34,871 nucleotides of DNA from a virus. Where the stretch lies: positions 1 to 34,871 of the IMG/VR virus record IMGVR_UViG_3300047300_000076. One strand, 5' to 3'. Position numbers and translations under genes: made by a program. This document shows, piece after piece, positions 1-7,672 of the stretch (position 1 is the first letter of the stretch; each line of letters begins with the position of its first letter). The notes beneath the pieces are model-generated. The model ran no database searches. It had not been told where the DNA came from and saw nothing but the letters and a program-made list of their open reading frames with translations.

Positions 1-1178
1 AGTTTGATACATCAAATTCTGTTGTTAAGAGCTATATTTATTTTAAAAATATTGCTGATAGCACTGACAATAGTTCATATTACACAAACATCGTGTCTGC
101 ACCAAGAGATGGAATGATCCATCCAGGGGAAGAGTGGATTAATACTAAATATGAGGTTGTAGATAATATGGTTATCTACCCTCCAGCAAATGTAGATTTT
201 TCGAAGGTATCTATGTTTACAGAATTAATCGTGTCTGTAGACGAAATATCTGAAAAGCCAGTAGCAATAGGCAACTTAGAGTTTTCGTCAATTTGTCTAA
301 ATAATGAAGAGCAAACTCCTATTGGAACTAGATATGGAACTGATGTCTATCCATTTACAGAAAATGGATTCTACTATGACTATAAGAGTAAAAATCCATT
401 TAGTGTATATAAGGGGAGTACCCCATATCTTTATCTAACAAAAACTAGTGGAATAAAGCTACGTGGAATGTTTGATGGTAAAAATGTCAGGGGAATAGAT
501 ATTCCAGTAAACAAAGAAAAAACAAACAATCATAAAATGATTGCTATGCAGATGTTTGCTATGTATGATGATGACTTCTTCCCATATAGCCCAACAGAGG
601 TGTTTGAGATAGTATCAAATACGTCACACCTGAAGTTTTATCTTGAGGCCACACATCCAGACGGCTTGAGAGCAAAAATTTATGCTATTAATGATAAAAC
701 TGGTCAGCTAGAAAATGGAATTGGATACTACATAAATGGAAAGATTGTAAAAGAGCCAATTCTAACTATTAAGCAGTGGGCTTCAATTGGAATTGGTTTA
801 TCAAACCACCTAGACTTTAGCACTACTGGCGGATCAATCAGAATAACAGGTCCACTGCTTGTGAATAACATATCTCACTATAACTCTGTAAGACTTCAGC
901 AGGTGCAGACAGTGTCTATCAGACCATGGTTTACAGTAAAGGAGTCTGGAAGGCTAAAGTTTGACTGGAGATATTGGGAAGGAATCTTTAAATGGTTCGA
1001 GGTTCTAGTGCTATCATCTAGAAATTTCTATGGAGTAGACCCAGCAGACATCTATAGCTCATATGTTGGCACGACCAGACTTATTGTAGACGATAAATCA
1101 ATATTAAGGCTACTTAGAAGCAAGTATCGTACCATTTCAGACTCAACTCCGCAACTTTTTACAGTTAATGCTGTTTAA
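1..1178 (+). CDS. Large fibre/tail-type structural protein, C-terminal part (5' end outside window)
   Basis: The reading frame is open from base 3, so the gene starts left of the window; the GTG at 93 is only an internal valine codon. About 391 residues are visible. They are rich in Asn, Tyr, Ser and aromatic residues, as in beta-rich virion proteins. The stretch around bases 630-880 (HPDGLRAKIYAIND, then IKQWASIGIGLSN, then GSIRITGPLLVNN) looks like a LamG/concanavalin-like beta-sandwich, the fold often used by tail proteins to bind surface glycans. The C-terminus ends with a basic segment (LLRSKYR). It sits directly upstream of the head genes, where one would more often expect terminase. 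Virion surface or fibre role is inferred; the specific function is unknown. Confidence 0.6.
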   Translation, partial: FDTSNSVVKSYIYFKNIADSTDNSSYYTNIVSAPRDGMIHPGEEWINTKYEVVDNMVIYPPANVDFSKVSMFTELIVSVDEISEKPVAIGNLEFSSICLNNEEQTPIGTRYGTDVYPFTENGFYYDYKSKNPFSVYKGSTPYLYLTKTSGIKLRGMFDGKNVRGIDIPVNKEKTNNHKMIAMQMFAMYDDDFFPYSPTEVFEIVSNTSHLKFYLEATHPDGLRAKIYAINDKTGQLENGIGYYINGKIVKEPILTIKQWASIGIGLSNHLDFSTTGGSIRITGPLLVNNISHYNSVRLQQVQTVSIRPWFTVKESGRLKFDWRYWEGIFKWFEVLVLSSRNFYGVDPADIYSSYVGTTRLIVDDKSILRLLRSKYRTISDSTPQLFTVNAV

Positions 1179-1180
1179 TA

Positions 1181-1189
1181 TGGTATACT
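1181..1189 (+). promoter_or_regulatory. Extended -10 promoter (TGGTATACT) for a leaderless gene
   Basis: TGG-TATACT matches an extended -10 (TGn-TATAAT) with one mismatch in the hexamer. The next seven bases lead directly to the ATG at 1197, so transcription would begin at or next to the start codon. No -35 hexamer at normal spacing and no Shine-Dalgarno sequence are seen. Confidence 0.5.
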
Positions 1190-1196
1190 TGTGGTT

Positions 1197-1574
1197 ATGA
1201 ATAATAAAAAACCACGTTTTCCTGGTCAAGTTGGCGAAACCAAGGTTCAGGTTATAGAAGAAAACTTTTCTTTATTTGGAACATATGTTTGGACTAAGCC
1301 AAATGGAAAAGCGTTTACAGATGGCAACGGTAACGCATTGTCAATTGAAGGACTCAAGGATGACAAGGCCAAGATCAAAGAGCTAGCAGATGCTGCTAAA
1401 TACTGGGGGCAACCAGAAGGACGTGCAGTATTCTATCCAAATATGCGGAAGATCTCAGATGAGGAATACTCAGAGCAGGTAGACAGAATGAATCAGGGTC
1501 TTATCCCATCTATGAATGACCTTGGTGCTGTAATCGCTGCTAAGAAAACACTAGAACTTTACGGAGATGAGTAA
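1197..1574 (+). CDS. Small head-module protein of unknown function upstream of portal
   Basis: 125 residues from ATG 1197. I prefer this over the GTG at 1191 because the -10 box TATACT at 1184-1189 is only seven bases upstream, which fits a leaderless transcript starting at the ATG; neither start has a Shine-Dalgarno sequence. The protein is soluble and mixed alpha/beta, with no signal peptide, membrane segment or recognised motif. Its central part has a WTKPNGKAF segment and a helical C-terminus (MNDLGAVIAAKKTLELYG). It overlaps the portal gene by one base (TAATG), so the two are probably translationally coupled. Its position suggests a head-assembly or packaging accessory, but I do not recognise the family. 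Confidence 0.6.
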   Translation: MNNKKPRFPGQVGETKVQVIEENFSLFGTYVWTKPNGKAFTDGNGNALSIEGLKDDKAKIKELADAAKYWGQPEGRAVFYPNMRKISDEEYSEQVDRMNQGLIPSMNDLGAVIAAKKTLELYGDE

Positions 1575-3211
1575 TGTCAGAATACCAGTATCAGATTGGT
1601 GCAAGCCTATCATCAGATGAGCAAGATACAGATATCTTTAAGTCACAAGACCCATTTAACAAGCCATGGGATGATCTAAAATCTTTTACTGGTCTAGAGA
1701 AAAACTTTAAGCGTCGCTCAGATAGGATTTCTAAGCTAAATGATCCATTGCTTCAGAACAGAGTTGTCAATACTGGCATTGACACAACATCTCCAAGATA
1801 TCAAGACTCAGCTCTTGCAATAAGAAGCGGTAAAGATGGAGCACAGTCAAAGGAAATTAATCCAGGTACAGTCTTCAGAAACGGTTATGGAATCTTTGAT
1901 GTTATTACTCCGCCATGGAACCTTTACGAGTTGGCAAACTATTACGACACTTCGTTTGCAAACCATGCAGCTATTGATGCAAAAGTAGAAAATATCGTTG
2001 GCCTTGGATATGACTTTGAGGTCTCAAAGAGAACTATGATGTCTCTAGATTCACAAACAAATGAGAGTGCTCTAGAAAAGGCAAAGAAGCGTATCGAGCG
2101 TATGAAGGTAGAACTTCGTGATTGGCTAGAAAGTTTAAATAGCGATGAGTCATTTACAAATGTGATGATGAAGGTCATGACTGATTTTGAGGCAACTGGA
2201 AACGGATACCTTGAAATTGGTAGAACTGTAAAGGGTGAGATTGGCTATGTTGGACACATTCCATCTACTACCATGCGTGTTCGTAGATTACGTGATGGAT
2301 ATGTTCAGATTATTGGACAGCGTGTGGTTTACTTTAGGAATTTTGGGGCAAACAACCCAAACCCAATTACTGCAGATCCAAGACCAAATGAGATTATTCA
2401 CTTTAAGTCATACTCACCATTAAACACATTCTATGGTGTACCTGATATTATTTCTGCAATTGGTTCATTGCATGGAGATCAGCTAGCATCGCAATATAAC
2501 ATTGATTACTTTACCAACAAGGGTGTCCCTCGCTATGTTGTTACCCTAAAGGGTGCAAAGCTTTCGGAAGATGCAGAAGATAAGATGTTTAGATTCTTGC
2601 AAACAAGTCTTAAGGGGTCTAACCACAGAACACTGTACATTCCCTTGCCTGGAGATTCAGATACTAACAAGGTAGAGTTCAAGATGGAGGCCGTTGAGAC
2701 TGGAACTCAGGAAGCATCATTTAATGAGTACCGCATCCGCAATCGTGACGATATTTTAGTTGCACACCAGGTCCCACTTTCTAAGATTGGTGGAGGAGAC
2801 TCTGCTGCTATTGCTGCTGCCCTTGCACAGGATCGCACTTTTAAAGAACAGGTTGCTAGACCAAGACAAGATGCAATTCAGAAGATGATCAACAAGATGA
2901 TACGTGAAAAGACTGATGTCCTTGAGTTTAAGTTTAATGAGCTAACCCTAACTGACGAAATTGCACAATCGCAGATTCTTGAAAGATACGTTAAGAATAA
3001 GATTATTGTGCCAGACGAGGCTCGTGAAATTCTTGGCATGGGGCCAAGACCAGATGGAGATGGCAGCAAGCCATTAGAGGTAAAGCCAGAGCAGTCTCCA
3101 AATAGCACAGGCAACGATGCAAGAGATGCAGAACGTGCCAACAATGCTTCTGACAGCACAGCGACGGTTGCTGGAAGAAATCCAAAAGGTGAAGGAAGAG
3201 CAAGTCAATAA
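1574..3211 (+). CDS. Phage portal protein (PBSX/HK97-like)
   Basis: 545 residues. Portal proteins form the dodecameric ring at one capsid vertex through which DNA is packaged and ejected and to which the tail attaches. The order of features fits the PBSX/HK97 group: a disordered N-terminal ~90 residues, then ITPPWNLYELANYYDTS and HAAIDAKVENIVGLGYDF, a core with TGNGYLEIGR and IHFKSYSPLNTFYGVPDI, and the region SFNEYRIRNRDDILVAHQVP followed by GGGDSAAIAAALAQDRTFKEQV near the crown. The last ~50 residues are Asn/Ser/Gly/Arg-rich and probably disordered. The length is normal for the family. It starts at ATG 1574 in a one-base overlap with the preceding gene and is followed by a 72-bp promoter region before the protease. 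Confidence 0.9.
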   Translation: MSEYQYQIGASLSSDEQDTDIFKSQDPFNKPWDDLKSFTGLEKNFKRRSDRISKLNDPLLQNRVVNTGIDTTSPRYQDSALAIRSGKDGAQSKEINPGTVFRNGYGIFDVITPPWNLYELANYYDTSFANHAAIDAKVENIVGLGYDFEVSKRTMMSLDSQTNESALEKAKKRIERMKVELRDWLESLNSDESFTNVMMKVMTDFEATGNGYLEIGRTVKGEIGYVGHIPSTTMRVRRLRDGYVQIIGQRVVYFRNFGANNPNPITADPRPNEIIHFKSYSPLNTFYGVPDIISAIGSLHGDQLASQYNIDYFTNKGVPRYVVTLKGAKLSEDAEDKMFRFLQTSLKGSNHRTLYIPLPGDSDTNKVEFKMEAVETGTQEASFNEYRIRNRDDILVAHQVPLSKIGGGDSAAIAAALAQDRTFKEQVARPRQDAIQKMINKMIREKTDVLEFKFNELTLTDEIAQSQILERYVKNKIIVPDEAREILGMGPRPDGDGSKPLEVKPEQSPNSTGNDARDAERANNASDSTATVAGRNPKGEGRASQ

Positions 3212-3216
3212 AAACA

Positions 3217-3244
3217 TGATATAATGTTTTATAATGTTATAAAA
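3217..3244 (+). promoter_or_regulatory. AT-rich promoter cluster with an 18-bp dyad
   Basis: TGATATAAT (3217-3225) is a perfect extended -10. It is followed by a second TATAAT (3230-3235) and by TGT-TATAAA (3235-3243). The last two lie in an inverted repeat, TTTTATAA-TG-TTATAAAA (3227-3244). No -35 hexamer is evident. The dyad could be an operator or a cruciform-prone element controlling the capsid operon; alternatively it is simply overlapping -10 boxes. Confidence 0.4.
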
Positions 3245-3245
3245 A

Positions 3246-3274
3246 CGTAATATTGCAAAAAAGGGCTCTATAAT
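3246..3274 (+). promoter_or_regulatory. Structural-gene promoter: CGTAAT-N8-AAAGGGC-N2-TATAAT
   Basis: A perfect -10 TATAAT (3269-3274) has CGTAAT (3246-3251) at the -35 position with 17-bp spacing and AAAGGGC (3260-3266) two bases upstream of the -10. The same arrangement occurs before the major tail protein at 8890-8918, where 20 of 29 aligned positions are identical. Transcription would start near 3281, leaving about 3 bases before the protease ATG at 3284, which has no Shine-Dalgarno sequence. A second -10-like TATACT (3275-3280) overlaps. Confidence 0.55.
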
Positions 3275-3283
3275 TATACTACA

Positions 3284-4606
3284 ATGACTATTTCTAAGGC
3301 ACAGTGGACGACAGACGGAAATGACATCCGTCTCTCTATGCCACTCTCAAAAGTTGACCAAGAGAAGCGTATTGTTTCTGGCTTTGCCACGCTTGATAAC
3401 ATTGACAAGCAGGCCGATATTGTCACACCAGAGGCAAGCGTAAACGCATTTAAAAAATTCCGTGGCAATATTCGTGAGATGCACCAGCCAATTTCAGTAG
3501 GCAAGATGGTCTCATTTAGAGAAGATAAGTTTTTTGATCCAGAAACCAAAAAGATGTATAACGGCATCTATGTTTCTGCATATATTTCAAAGGGTGCTCA
3601 GGATACTTGGGAAAAGGTTCTTGATGGCACTCTTTCTGGTTTTTCTATCGGCGGTAGAATGAATAAGTGGGATGATGCCTACGATGAGAAGATGGATGCA
3701 AGTATCCGTATTATTAAGGACTATGATCTTGTTGAGTTGTCACTAGTTGACAACCCAGCTAATCAATTTGCCAACATCCTTTCTGTTCAAAAAGTTGACG
3801 GTACAAACGAGGCTTCTGGAATCGCAGTAGATACTGTAATTGAAAATGTATTCTACGACAAAGAAGCTGGCATTGCTATGCTATCAGAAGAAGAGACAAT
3901 GAATAGTCCAGTTTCTGGTGAGCCAATGCAAAATATAGGTTTCGTTGAAAAGAATGACAGCGAAAAATCAGAAATGATAAAATTCTTAGTTGATAGTGCT
4001 AAAGGCATTAGTCTTGCTAAGATGACAAAGGAGGTAAGTCCTATGACAGAAGAGACAACACAAGAAGCAACAGTTGAAAAGACTGATGCAGTTGTTGAAA
4101 ATTCAGAGGTCGCTCCAGAGGCAGAAGTTGTCGCAGATGCTCCAGCAGAAGATGTAGAAAAGTCAGATGCTGTGGAGAAGAGCGATGACAAAGATGAAGA
4201 TGACAAGCCAGGTACTGAGGTCATGGAAGAGTCAGACGATGAGTCTGGCAAAGAAGATGACAAGGAAGAGGCTAAGAAGTCAGATGATGTAGAGGATATT
4301 TCTAAGGCAGTTGCCGAAATGAAGGAATCTGTTACATCAGCCTTTAGCGATCTTGTATCAACAATCAAGTCAATGCAAGAAGAAATTTCAGTATTGACAA
4401 AATCACTCGATTCAGTAAAGAATGAGGTAACTGAGTCAAAGAGTGTATTTAACGAGTTTGGAAAGAGAGTAGATGCAGTAGAAGCAGATACAGCTTTCCG
4501 CAAGTCTGGCGATATCGGCGATATCGTGCAGGAACAGCCTGAGACACAGGTTGAAAAATCAATATGGGGCGGACGTTTCCTCAAAACTGCCGATCTATTC
4601 AGATAA
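3284..4606 (+). CDS. Prohead protease (XkdF/HK97-like) with C-terminal scaffold region
   Basis: 440 residues. The N-terminal ~175 residues resemble prohead serine proteases of the XkdF/HK97 type: VSGFATLDNIDKQADIV, then REMHQPISVGK (candidate catalytic His67), LSGFSIGGRM (candidate nucleophile Ser121) and a VELSLVDNPAN strand, a common signature of the family. Such proteases cleave scaffold and capsid protein during prohead maturation. After a linker (~175-250) the rest is very acidic (runs of Asp, Glu, Lys and Ser, ~255-345) and then predicted coiled coil (~350-410), ending in a basic-aromatic tail (SIWGGRFLKTADLFR), all typical of scaffolding protein. An internal ribosome-binding site allows the scaffold part to be made alone (see 4043). 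The start is ATG 3284, nearly leaderless. Confidence 0.85.
   Translation: MTISKAQWTTDGNDIRLSMPLSKVDQEKRIVSGFATLDNIDKQADIVTPEASVNAFKKFRGNIREMHQPISVGKMVSFREDKFFDPETKKMYNGIYVSAYISKGAQDTWEKVLDGTLSGFSIGGRMNKWDDAYDEKMDASIRIIKDYDLVELSLVDNPANQFANILSVQKVDGTNEASGIAVDTVIENVFYDKEAGIAMLSEEETMNSPVSGEPMQNIGFVEKNDSEKSEMIKFLVDSAKGISLAKMTKEVSPMTEETTQEATVEKTDAVVENSEVAPEAEVVADAPAEDVEKSDAVEKSDDKDEDDKPGTEVMEESDDESGKEDDKEEAKKSDDVEDISKAVAEMKESVTSAFSDLVSTIKSMQEEISVLTKSLDSVKNEVTESKSVFNEFGKRVDAVEADTAFRKSGDIGDIVQEQPETQVEKSIWGGRFLKTADLFR
4027..4035 (+). promoter_or_regulatory. Internal Shine-Dalgarno site inside the protease gene
   Basis: AAAGGAGGT lies seven bases upstream of an in-frame ATG (4043) inside the protease gene. 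It is as strong as the ribosome-binding site of the major capsid gene (AGGAGGT, six bases from its ATG), and it decides the start of the nested scaffold. Confidence 0.6.
4043..4606 (+). CDS. Nested capsid scaffolding protein (same frame as protease C-terminus)
   Basis: 187 residues, identical to residues 254-440 of the protease ORF, starting MTEETTQEATVEK. The start is supported by the strong Shine-Dalgarno AAAGGAGGT at 4027-4035 with ideal spacing. The product is an acidic Glu/Asp/Ser/Lys region, a heptad-like helix (AEMKESVTSAFSDLVST, IKSMQEEISVLTKSLDSVK) and a C-terminal basic-aromatic tail that could bind capsid subunits. In phage lambda the scaffold Nu3 is likewise translated from within protease gene C in the same frame; here the sequence shows the same organisation. 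The major capsid gene follows 20 bases later. The nested start is inferred from sequence and not proven. Confidence 0.6.
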   Translation: MTEETTQEATVEKTDAVVENSEVAPEAEVVADAPAEDVEKSDAVEKSDDKDEDDKPGTEVMEESDDESGKEDDKEEAKKSDDVEDISKAVAEMKESVTSAFSDLVSTIKSMQEEISVLTKSLDSVKNEVTESKSVFNEFGKRVDAVEADTAFRKSGDIGDIVQEQPETQVEKSIWGGRFLKTADLFR

Positions 4607-4626
4607 ATCACTTAGGAGGTGACAAT

Positions 4627-5760
4627 ATGTCGGAAGAAATTAAGAAAAACAATCCAGATGCAGCAGGTGCTGACAGCGGTCTTTACAACGGTGAAGGTGC
4701 ATTCGCATCTGGTTCAACAGCTGGTGCTAACGTTCCAGGCAACTACTCTGATGGTGGTGCTCTTGGCAACATCCCAACAGCTAACTTTGGTGTAACAACT
4801 GGACCTAACGCAGTAAATCCTTCAGGTGAGGCTGGCAGTGGTATCCTACGCCCTGAGCAGGCACGTCGTTTTATCGACTATGTTTGGGACGCAACTGTTC
4901 TTGCAAACGACGGTCGTCGTGTTACAATGAGAGCTAACACCATGGAACTTGAGAAGGTTAACGTTGGTGAGCGTGTTATCCGTGCAGCTGCACAGGCAAA
5001 CGGTGACTACACAAACACTGGTGCTACATTCTCTAAGGTAGAACTTACAACCAAGAAGATTCGTCTTGACTGGGAAGTTTCTGCTGAGGCTCTAGAAGAT
5101 GGTATTGAAGGTGGTGCTCTTGAGGATCACCTAGTACGTCTAATGACCAACGCATTCGCTAACGACATTGAAGACCTTGCCATTAATGGTACAGGTACAG
5201 GTAACGATGCATTCTTGTCAATCATGAATGGTTTCGTTAACAAGGTTAAGAATGATGGAGATGCACACGAAGCTGTTGTTACAGTAGCTGACAATGCATG
5301 GACTCCAGAAGTAATGCAGAAGATTATCTTGGCAATGCCACGTAAGTACCGTGCACTTAAGAACAACCTTAAGTTCTACGCTGGTACTGACGCATTCCAG
5401 GGAATCGTAAAGCACAACGGTACACTTGCTGACGCTATTGCTGAAGCATTCGCTGGTACTCCAGCAGGTACCCCTGCAAACCGTCAGGCTTACCTAGACG
5501 GTGCTGGTCAGACATTTGGTGGTGCTCGCACTACTCGTGTTCTTGGCGTAGATGTTCAGGAAGTTCCATACTACCCAGAAGGCTACGTTGACCTTACATT
5601 CCCTCAGAACCGTGTTTGGGGTATGCAGAGAGACATCACTGTAAACCGTGAATACAAGCCAAAGAAGGACACAATTGAATACACAGTATTCGTCCGCTTT
5701 GGTATTCAGTGGGAAGAGCAGGATGCGGTTGCGTTCGCTGACGCTGCTGCAGATAACTAA
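4627..5760 (+). CDS. Major capsid protein (HK97 fold)
   Basis: 377 residues from ATG 4627, chosen over the upstream in-frame ATG 4564 because AGGAGGT (4614-4620) sits six bases before 4627 and because 4564 lies inside the protease gene. The first ~75 residues are Gly/Ala/Asn-rich and flexible. The rest follows the HK97-fold capsid pattern: an arm and E-loop region (ANDGRRVTMRANTMELEK, GERVIRAAAQ), the spine helix (LEDHLVRLMTNAFANDIEDL followed by AINGTGTG), the A domain (PRKYRALKNNLKFYAGTD) and a final VDLTFPQNRVWGMQRDITV and FVRFGIQWEEQDAVAFA strand pair typical of phage capsids. Arginine is mostly CGT/CGC, unlike tail genes that favour AGA, consistent with very high expression. A hairpin terminator follows. 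Confidence 0.93.
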   Translation: MSEEIKKNNPDAAGADSGLYNGEGAFASGSTAGANVPGNYSDGGALGNIPTANFGVTTGPNAVNPSGEAGSGILRPEQARRFIDYVWDATVLANDGRRVTMRANTMELEKVNVGERVIRAAAQANGDYTNTGATFSKVELTTKKIRLDWEVSAEALEDGIEGGALEDHLVRLMTNAFANDIEDLAINGTGTGNDAFLSIMNGFVNKVKNDGDAHEAVVTVADNAWTPEVMQKIILAMPRKYRALKNNLKFYAGTDAFQGIVKHNGTLADAIAEAFAGTPAGTPANRQAYLDGAGQTFGGARTTRVLGVDVQEVPYYPEGYVDLTFPQNRVWGMQRDITVNREYKPKKDTIEYTVFVRFGIQWEEQDAVAFADAAADN

Positions 5761-5778
5761 TCTGTAAACAGTACCTTT

Positions 5779-5813
5779 TAGGGGGCAGGGGCATCCAAGC
5801 TCCTGCCCCTTAT
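5779..5813 (+). terminator. Hairpin terminator after the major capsid gene
   Basis: GGGGCAGG (5782-5789) pairs perfectly with CCTGCCCC (5802-5809). Further pairs (G5790-T5801, G5791-C5800, G5781-T5810, A5780-T5811, T5779-A5812) extend it to about 13 bp around an 8-base loop. The downstream T-run is weak (TTATCTCAT), as is common for terminators in actinobacteria, so termination may be partial. Confidence 0.7.
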
Positions 5814-5825
5814 CTCATATAATAA

Positions 5826-5834
5826 TGTTATAAT
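5826..5834 (+). promoter_or_regulatory. Extended -10 promoter TGTTATAAT
   Basis: TGT-TATAAT is a perfect extended -10, with another TATAAT just upstream (5818-5823). Transcription would begin near 5841, giving a leader of about 19 bases that carries the Shine-Dalgarno sequence AAGGAGG (5849-5855) of the next gene. The 12-mer ATAATGTTATAA here (5822-5833) also occurs at 3231-3242. Confidence 0.5.
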
Positions 5835-5859
5835 ATACATAGACACCGAAGGAGGAATT

Positions 5860-6318
5860 ATGTCTGAAGATATTAAAAACGAAGATGTAGTCCCAGAAGC
5901 AGTTATAGCAGAAAAGCCAGTTATTGCACCAGAAGTTGCTGATAAGGCAGAAGAAATTGTTGCAGAAATTAAGGCAGAAGCTAAAATTGAAGAGGCACCA
6001 AAGCCAGCAGAAGATGTTATCACTGGAGCATCAGCTCCATCAACCACAGAAAAGCCAGCTCTTGGCTCAGTGGCAGATGGTGTAATTGGCACATCAACAG
6101 CTAAGGCTGCTAAGAAGGCAGCTCCAAAGCCAAAGGTAGAGGAAAAGCGTGATGATGTTGTTGCCCTATATTCTCCAAGAAATCTTCACTGGGAAGGCGT
6201 TGGAAGACTCTCTAAGGGCTTTAACGTTGTATCTAAGGATGCAGCTGAGAAATGGCTTACAAGAGACGGAATCCGCCTAGCTGATCCTAAAGAAGTTGCA
6301 AAGGGATACGGACTATAA
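5860..6318 (+). CDS. Acidic/Ala-rich head-module protein (decoration or connector candidate)
   Basis: 152 residues; ATG 5860 is five bases after AAGGAGG. The N-terminal ~95 residues are low-complexity Ala/Glu/Pro/Lys/Val and probably disordered. The C-terminal ~60 residues form a compact basic-aromatic domain (DDVVALYSPRNLHWEGVG, then GFNVVSKDAAEKWLTRDGI, ending KEVAKGYGL). Similar short C-terminal domains follow capsid genes in many siphoviruses, where they are usually annotated hypothetical or head-associated. Position between the capsid and adaptor genes suggests head decoration or connection, but I cannot assign a function. It overlaps the next gene by one base (TAATG). Confidence 0.65.
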   Translation: MSEDIKNEDVVPEAVIAEKPVIAPEVADKAEEIVAEIKAEAKIEEAPKPAEDVITGASAPSTTEKPALGSVADGVIGTSTAKAAKKAAPKPKVEEKRDDVVALYSPRNLHWEGVGRLSKGFNVVSKDAAEKWLTRDGIRLADPKEVAKGYGL

Positions 6319-7223
6319 TGGAAGTATTGAGGGTTCCACCATTTCCACTAACTACAACATGGGATTTACCAGATCCTAATTACGGCTATATCGTATATGT
6401 TGAGGATTTGGTGGACCACTCAATCGAAGAGTCAACCATTACATCTGACTCAAATGGCAGGGTAGTGTACACGCTACCACTTACAAAGGTACAGTTTGAT
6501 AGACAGTTCCTGATTAGATTTTACGATGCTGAACATGAGCATGTTATTTATGAATCAAATCTAGATATTATTAGACCATACACTGACCCATCACTTCTTG
6601 GAACAACTGCATCAGAGATTGCAGAATACAAAATGCTAGAGCTTGTTGCTAGATCAATTATTGACACAGCAACAGACGGTGGATTCTATAACCACAAGTC
6701 TATATATCAGGTTTCTGGAAATGGGTCTGACTATATTCCAATTTGGAGAGATGCAAACCGTGTGCTAAAGGTATACGAAAATAATGTTTTGGTTTATGAT
6801 GCTGATTCTACTAATAATCAGTTTATCTATAGAGTCACACTTGATAACTCAGCAATTGAGAGGGTAGAGACCGATGCCGTTAATAGGCTAGAATCCCCAA
6901 TCATTAGAGTTCCAGTTGCAAGAGGAGACCTTGCTTTTGGTGTTACAAATCCTGGAAGCTTTCCAGCAAACTATGACTACCTGTTTGTTTTAGACGAAGG
7001 GTATCGTGCCATTCCAGCAGATATCGAATATGCGACAAAGCTCCTTATTGAAGATATTAAATGTGGCAAGCTTGATTATTATCAAAGATACGTCACATCA
7101 TACAACACTGACCAGTTCAGAATTCAATTTGACAAGCAGCTGCTAGAAGGAACAGGTAACGGAATAGTAGACAAGATACTTGAAAAGTATAAGAAGTCTA
7201 TTACTAAAGTCGGAGTACTGTAA
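6318..7223 (+). CDS. Head-to-tail adaptor candidate
   Basis: 301 residues, starting at the TAATG junction. The N-terminal half is beta-rich (TTTWDLPDPNYGYIVYVED, VVYTLPLTKVQFDRQFLIRF), resembling an immunoglobulin-like domain. The C-terminal half has the helical pattern of connector proteins: PADIEYATKLLIEDIKCGKL, then DYYQRYVTSYNTDQFRIQFD and a final helix GNGIVDKILEKYKKSITKVG. Adaptors of this type (HK97 gp6/SPP1 gp15-like) form a ring under the portal. Gene order after capsid and before a stopper-like gene agrees. The extra N-terminal beta domain makes it longer than usual adaptors. The assignment rests on position and secondary-structure pattern. Confidence 0.55.
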   Translation: MEVLRVPPFPLTTTWDLPDPNYGYIVYVEDLVDHSIEESTITSDSNGRVVYTLPLTKVQFDRQFLIRFYDAEHEHVIYESNLDIIRPYTDPSLLGTTASEIAEYKMLELVARSIIDTATDGGFYNHKSIYQVSGNGSDYIPIWRDANRVLKVYENNVLVYDADSTNNQFIYRVTLDNSAIERVETDAVNRLESPIIRVPVARGDLAFGVTNPGSFPANYDYLFVLDEGYRAIPADIEYATKLLIEDIKCGKLDYYQRYVTSYNTDQFRIQFDKQLLEGTGNGIVDKILEKYKKSITKVGVL

Positions 7224-7672
7224 TGGTAGTATGCGAAAAAACTGACTTCGTATTCCCAATGACAGCAGAGGTGTTCTATCCTACTGTAGAGCAGGGTGCA
7301 TACGGCAATGTAAAAAAGTCCTGGATTCACAACAAAACAGTTGCCTGCTATTTTGCATCAGCTGCAGGTGCAGCAAAAGAAGAAGTTATCCCAAATGTAA
7401 ATATCACCAGAGAACTAGTTTTGGTTGGTCGTGTAAAGTCTGACATCAGAGTTAATATGCAGCAGGATGGTCAGGCAATAACTAATATTGTTGTAAGCAA
7501 CATTAAAGATAATCTTGGAAATAATATTTATATGGAAACCTCTGGTGTTCGTGATGGTAAGGCAACCATTTTTGAAATTGCTTCTCAAGAGCCAATCGTT
7601 GGTCCATTTGGATCAGTAGAATACTATAAGGTTGTTTTGAGAAGATCAGAAAACCAGGGGGTAGATGTCTAA
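7223..7672 (+). CDS. Head closure / stopper protein candidate
   Basis: 149 residues, mostly beta strands, with an early segment MTAEVFYPTVEQGAYGNVKK and a closing strand GSVEYYKVVLRRS. The size and beta-barrel character fit head-closure (stopper) proteins of the SPP1 gp16/HK97 gp7 kind, which seal the portal channel after packaging. It is the second of four genes joined by one-base overlaps between the adaptor and the tail terminator, the usual place for the stopper. No catalytic motif or membrane segment is visible. Confidence 0.5.
   Translation: MVVCEKTDFVFPMTAEVFYPTVEQGAYGNVKKSWIHNKTVACYFASAAGAAKEEVIPNVNITRELVLVGRVKSDIRVNMQQDGQAITNIVVSNIKDNLGNNIYMETSGVRDGKATIFEIASQEPIVGPFGSVEYYKVVLRRSENQGVDV

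Noticed and set aside
3853-4611. Long Ser/Thr-rich open frame on the - strand
   Set aside because: It is the antisense shadow of the acidic scaffold region; no ribosome-binding site or promoter, and the + strand gene is clear.
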